16,971 bases of DNA. It comes from an uncultured Prevotellaceae bacterium. Lineage in GTDB: Bacteria > Bacteroidota > Bacteroidia > Bacteroidales > Muribaculaceae. Each line of letters begins with the position of its first letter. Within the stretch, counting starts at the first letter, position 1. Below are positions 14,215-16,971 of the stretch, piece by piece. Under the pieces are notes generated by a model. The model made no database searches, was not told where the DNA came from, and was given only the letters and a program-made list of their open reading frames with translations. The translations under genes and the position numbers were made by a program. The DNA is taken from assembly GCA_945983195.1 (NCBI GenBank), contig CAMFSS010000011.1, forward strand, positions 1 through 16,971, given 5' to 3'.

Positions 14215-14772
14215 TCAGATTATAATTGCAAGAAATTTCACACGCTTTCCGTCGAGAGCCTTCATGCCGTGTGGTATGTCGGAGTCGAAAATAATGCTGT
14301 CGCCCTCGCTGAGCACAATCTCGTTGTTGCCAATGTGGAGCAACATTCGACCCTCAACCACATAGTTGAATTCCTGCCCTTTGTGGCTGTTGCGTGTCAC
14401 CTCTTTGTTGTCACCCGGCTCCACAGTCACAAGAAAAGGATTCATCGCCTTGTGCGAGAAGCCGAAAGCGAGCGACTGGTAGCTGTAGGCCTTAGTTCGT
14501 TCCACACGATATCCTTTGCCGCTGCGCGTCACAAAGTAGCTGCTGATTCGCGGGTCTTCGCCAAAAAGAATTGCAGGCATTTCCACGCCATATCGCTGTG
14601 CAAGAGTGTAGATGAAGCTCACCGGAATGTCAGTGCTTCCCGATTCATAACAGCGGTAGGTTTCGGTGTCGATGCCGCAATTTTCGGCAATCTCCTGTTC
14701 TGTCAAGTCGAGTGCGTCACGAAGTCCCCTAAGCCTTCGGGCGACATTTTCTATGTTTTCGATTTGCGTCAT
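14215..14772 (-). CDS. XRE-family transcriptional regulator with C-terminal cupin domain
   Basis: The 185-residue protein has an N-terminal lambda-repressor-type helix-turn-helix (about 10-66; LDLTEQEIAENCGIDTETYR and YESGSTDIPV). A cupin barrel follows at about 112-185 (FLVTVEPGDNKEVTRNSHKG, EFNYVVEGRMLLHIGNNEIV, LSEGDSIIFDSDIPHGMKAL). This XRE-cupin class senses small molecules through the cupin pocket; the family includes PuuR-like regulators. The histidines of HKGQEFNYVVE and IPHG could bind a metal. As the first gene of a two-gene operon with the acyl-CoA synthetase, it probably controls that enzyme and its own transcription. The ligand may be the synthetase's acid substrate or product, which is inference. 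Confidence 0.9.
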   Translation of the reverse strand: MTQIENIENVARRLRGLRDALDLTEQEIAENCGIDTETYRCYESGSTDIPVSFIYTLAQRYGVEMPAILFGEDPRISSYFVTRSGKGYRVERTKAYSYQSLAFGFSHKAMNPFLVTVEPGDNKEVTRNSHKGQEFNYVVEGRMLLHIGNNEIVLSEGDSIIFDSDIPHGMKALDGKRVKFLAIII

Positions 14773-14854
14773 AAGTTAGTGTATCTGATATAATTTTAAT
14801 ATTCTAAAAATCCATTAAAAATATGCCGAACAACATATTTCCCTTTTTGCGACG

Positions 14855-14862
14855 CAAATATA
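14855..14862 (-). promoter_or_regulatory. -7 box of the XRE-cupin/acyl-CoA synthetase operon
   Basis: On the minus strand the sequence is TATATTTG, a full TAnnTTTG match, 82 bases upstream of the ATG. No -33 TTTG is found at the usual distance. An activator or repressor could act here. Confidence 0.5.
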
Positions 14863-14972
14863 TGCAAACAATTCGTATAGGTGAATCGAAATAAAGAAAA
14901 AAGAATAAAATTTAACCTATTTATCTCACACTTTGGGCAATAGTGTGCAAAAAAACAATTAATCCACAGATG

Positions 14973-15395
14973 TTAATCATGTAAAATCATTTTCATAAAT
15001 GCGTCCATAGTCACCACGTTAAAATAAGGGAATGGAGTGCTTTTCAAAACATCGAAATGCGAGTCTTCAGTCACAATATAGTCGGCGCCACCAGCAAAAG
15101 CACAATCAACAAATTTATTATCATCATTATCGGTAGTGATGAGTTTTAACCGGAAATGAGGGTCTACAAAAATCACATTACTGCTATTAAGAATAAGAAG
15201 CACTATATTCTCAGCTATTTGTGGAGTAGTATTTTTCTCAATGATTTCCTGATATTCATCAAGAATATCATTCGATATACACAATAGGAATGACTTTCCC
15301 AAAAACGCATCCCATATTGGGCGATATGGGCTGTGCTTGGAAATCATCTGCACGAGGCAATTTGTGTCAATAACAACAGGTCGCGAGTAACTCAT
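14973..15395 (-). CDS. PIN-domain ribonuclease toxin
   Basis: The 140-residue protein has a single PIN domain of the COG1569 kind (putative toxin component, PIN family). It opens with PVVIDTNCLVQ (acidic residue D10), and continues with ILDEYQEII (E47), NKFVDCAFAGGADYIVTED (D97 and D111) and SHFDVLK. These acidic residues would bind magnesium in a ribonuclease active site. Its ATG overlaps the upstream gene's stop by four bases (ATGA), the normal coupling of antitoxin and toxin. The gene is visibly AT-rich compared with its neighbours, which suggests acquisition by transfer. RNA target and toxicity are unknown. Confidence 0.85.
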   Translation of the reverse strand: MSYSRPVVIDTNCLVQMISKHSPYRPIWDAFLGKSFLLCISNDILDEYQEIIEKNTTPQIAENIVLLILNSSNVIFVDPHFRLKLITTDNDDNKFVDCAFAGGADYIVTEDSHFDVLKSTPFPYFNVVTMDAFMKMILHD

Positions 15396-15610
15396 TGGTA
15401 TTTAGTGCGCGAATGAGCATTCTTTAGATTCTGCAATGTCTCATTATTCCATTTACCCGAATCCCAAAGTTCGTCCATTTCCTCATCGACAAGCTTTGCA
15501 TAGAAAAGAGCAATTTGGTCCTTCAGACGTTGCAAACCGGCTTCTGTCTTGATGCGCGAAGCCATATTCAGAACGTGTATCTGAGCTGGTGTTAATGTTA
15601 CCGGTGTCAT
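15392..15610 (-). CDS. probable antitoxin of the PIN-toxin pair
   Basis: The 72-residue product (start MTPVTLTPAQIHVLNMASRI) is mostly predicted helical and charged, ending DELWDSGKWNN, then TLQNLKNAHSRTKYQ. I know similar small proteins upstream of Bacteroidetes PIN toxins; they lack an obvious DNA-binding domain and the C-terminal part probably wraps the toxin. The ATG at 15610 is chosen over an in-frame one at 15682, which lies upstream of the likely promoter and gives an odd cysteine/aromatic-rich extension. The role comes from position and the four-base overlap with the toxin, not from a recognised fold. Confidence 0.7.
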   Translation of the reverse strand: MTPVTLTPAQIHVLNMASRIKTEAGLQRLKDQIALFYAKLVDEEMDELWDSGKWNNETLQNLKNAHSRTKYQ

Positions 15611-15643
15611 ATTCACTTCACTTTTTGCTGTTTTACTAAAGTG

Positions 15644-15674
15644 CAATGTTACACATTTTCCATGAAAATACCAA
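15644..15674 (-). promoter_or_regulatory. possible promoter of the antitoxin/toxin pair
   Basis: On the minus strand, TTGG (15674-15671) is followed after 19 bases by TAACATTG (15651-15644). Each element has one mismatch to the consensus. It lies 33 bases before the chosen antitoxin ATG. Confidence 0.35.
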
Positions 15675-15737
15675 TTACCCAATCGTATATGATTGATTTT
15701 TAACTTATTTTATCATATTCAATTGAGATAGGGTGGA

Positions 15738-16580
15738 TTAGTAGTCGCTGAAGAATTTTGGCTTGATGATGATGCCGGCACGGAGGCGCGAGTGAAACTG
15801 CTTGTAGTCGAGAAGATTCTCGCCGTAGCCATTGTAATACTGCACGAAGAAGAATTGGTTCTCGCCCTTGAAGATGCGGTAGTTAAGCTCTACAATAGTG
15901 TTGAAATTAAGGTTAATCCCCGAGCGTTTCACCAGCGTCACGGCAGCACCGAAGCGTCCGTTTTGCGACATAAACTGTATTCCCGTCTGGTATATGCCCG
16001 AATACTTCAGAATGTCCTTGTTGTTTTGACCGTCGATGATGGGAATCCACCATTTTGCGTGAATCATGAATTGCGGGTCGATGTAGATGTTGCCGCAAAA
16101 CGACACCTTGTTCCAGCTTCGCGACTCATCGCCGTCGCGTCCGTTCGACTCATGCTCAATAAGCACAGTAGCCTTTCCTATGAGCCTGTCTTTCACGATA
16201 AGCAGCTTTGAGAGTCCGATTCCGGGATTGAAATTGAGGTCACGCATGGGCAACGACTCCTTGAATACGTTCCACATACACTTCTGCGAGTACATCAAGA
16301 ACAGATAGGAATTGAAAGGCAGCGTACTCTTGGTGAGGCGCTGCGAAATGCTCACCTGGAATTTCACGTCGCTGTTGTCGCCGGTGGGTCTGTCGCCAAT
16401 TGATGTGCCGGCGGTGAAATAGTTGTCCTTGTAGAGCGTGAAATAGGGACCATTATCGAACTCCTTGCGAATGCTGTCGGCGTTGAAATTGCTGTCGCGA
16501 GGCTTCACAATCTGGGCATTTGCATGAACAGCCAAGACGGCAATGACAAAAAAAGCTACTATGATTCTTATACGCTGCAT
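15738..16580 (-). CDS. pldA: outer-membrane phospholipase A (OMPLA family)
   Basis: The 280-residue protein has a signal peptide (MQRIRIIVAFFVIAVLAVHANA, cleavage before QIV) and a 12-strand-barrel-like body. It carries the OMPLA active site: H143-E-S145-N-G-R followed by S-R-S-W-N157. The spacing of His, Ser and Asn is that of E. coli PldA (H142, S144, N156 in the mature enzyme). OMPLA hydrolyses phospholipids that reach the outer leaflet of the outer membrane and needs calcium and dimerisation. It ends in GIIIKPKFFSDY, an aromatic-rich final strand. The -7 box TAATTTTG lies upstream at 16617-16624. Its neighbours are unrelated. Confidence 0.85.
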   Translation of the reverse strand: MQRIRIIVAFFVIAVLAVHANAQIVKPRDSNFNADSIRKEFDNGPYFTLYKDNYFTAGTSIGDRPTGDNSDVKFQVSISQRLTKSTLPFNSYLFLMYSQKCMWNVFKESLPMRDLNFNPGIGLSKLLIVKDRLIGKATVLIEHESNGRDGDESRSWNKVSFCGNIYIDPQFMIHAKWWIPIIDGQNNKDILKYSGIYQTGIQFMSQNGRFGAAVTLVKRSGINLNFNTIVELNYRIFKGENQFFFVQYYNGYGENLLDYKQFHSRLRAGIIIKPKFFSDY

Positions 16581-16616
16581 ATTTTCTTACACAATGAGTA
16601 TCTCTAATCCAAGGTG

Positions 16617-16624
16617 CAAAATTA
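16617..16624 (-). promoter_or_regulatory. -7 box of the pldA promoter
   Basis: On the minus strand the sequence is TAATTTTG, a full match to TAnnTTTG, 36 bases before the ATG at 16580. The -33 element is not recognisable. Confidence 0.5.
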
Positions 16625-16699
16625 ATAAAAATGCTGCAATCGGCACAGCGGCTTTTTGGTTGATATGTAGGGAATTTTGATACTTTTCACGCCTAATTG

Positions 16700-16971
16700 C
16701 TATCTTTCGGGCTTCAGCAGCATGAAAATCGCCTCCCTGCCAACATTCATCAGCAAGTCGACAATGCTCAGATTGCCAGCAAATCCATACTTCGGTGCCC
16801 AAATCTGGTGGTAGGGCGAAGGATTGGCAAGAGGCTTCACACGGCAGGTGGCAATGCCACTTCCTGCCGCCTCGACATAGCGTGTGCTGATCGGCAGGTC
16901 GAGGATGTCGACAAAAAACTCATGCAGAGCTACATTGCAATCGAGCCGCCACCGGTCGCCGCCCTCAAACC
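16700..16971 (-). CDS. WbqC-like family protein, C-terminal part
   Basis: The frame enters from the right edge and ends at TAG 16702-16700; 90 codons are visible. It reads CNVALHEFFVDILDLPISTR, then CRVKPLANPSPYHQIWAPKY, then GFAGNLSIVDLLMNVGREA, and ends FMLLKPER. The Y-x-Q-x-W segment followed by G-F-x-x-N-L-S-I-x-D-L-L-x-N-x-G is the closing signature of the WbqC family (PF08889), common in Bacteroidetes and of unclear role, sometimes near polysaccharide or lipoprotein genes. The start lies outside the window. Confidence 0.75.
   Translation of the reverse strand, partial: FEGGDRWRLDCNVALHEFFVDILDLPISTRYVEAAGSGIATCRVKPLANPSPYHQIWAPKYGFAGNLSIVDLLMNVGREAIFMLLKPER

Noticed and set aside
14937..14957. 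CACACT/AGTGTG hairpin after the PIN toxin gene
   Set aside because: On the coding (minus) strand the T-run precedes the hairpin rather than following it, so it is not a standard terminator.
15611..15682. N-terminal extension of the antitoxin to an ATG at 15682
   Set aside because: The extension covers the likely promoter and has composition unlike the rest of the protein.
16587..16802. 71-codon minus-strand ORF near the right end
   Set aside because: It overlaps the end of the WbqC-like gene in another frame and the pldA promoter; no protein-like features were seen.

Overview
The window looks like chromosomal DNA from a member of Bacteroidales, possibly Muribaculaceae-like (my inference). 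The evidence is the repeated Bacteroidetes promoter signature TAnnTTTG, often with TTTG 19-21 bases upstream, the near absence of Shine-Dalgarno motifs, and families typical of the phylum: DUF4294, DUF4465 with a type IX secretion tail, a WbqC-like protein, and an XRE-cupin regulator paired with an acyl-CoA synthetase. Most of it is ordinary housekeeping sequence. No insertion sequence, phage or CRISPR array was seen.

Layout. Positions 1-54 are the last codons of upp (+). From 51 to about 5400 all genes are on the minus strand: a YgjP-type metallopeptidase, NAD kinase, a predicted outer-membrane barrel protein, a U32-family protein of the tRNA-hydroxylation type, and a composite gene joining an alanyl-tRNA editing domain to an exported DUF4294 domain. 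Two duplicated promoters precede the composite gene. Next comes a terminator and a secreted DUF4465 protein (minus). Its long leader (about 6623-7025) carries a clear cobalamin riboswitch and its own consensus promoter. Divergent from it is topA (+), then a strong terminator, rdgB, a NahK-like sugar kinase and a cytoplasmic CBM9-like protein (all +). A two-way terminator separates these from tRNA-Asn (minus). The remainder is on the minus strand: an acyl-CoA synthetase with its XRE-cupin regulator, an AT-rich antitoxin/PIN-toxin pair, an outer-membrane phospholipase A, and the C-terminal end of a WbqC-like gene.

How the genes work together. The tRNA-editing/DUF4294 gene and the U32 gene probably form one transcript with a tRNA-quality theme. 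The DUF4465 protein is probably made when corrinoid is scarce and may help capture it at the cell surface. The NahK-like kinase and CBM9-like protein form a small sugar operon. The XRE-cupin protein probably controls the synthetase immediately downstream.

The most unusual item is the composite gene at 4317-5393. A complete cytoplasmic tRNA-editing domain runs without a stop into a classical signal-peptide sequence and a normally separate exported domain, with a possible internal GTG start exactly at the junction. The second is the riboswitch leader, whose roughly 250 bases between aptamer and gene contain mutually exclusive hairpins and a small ORF.
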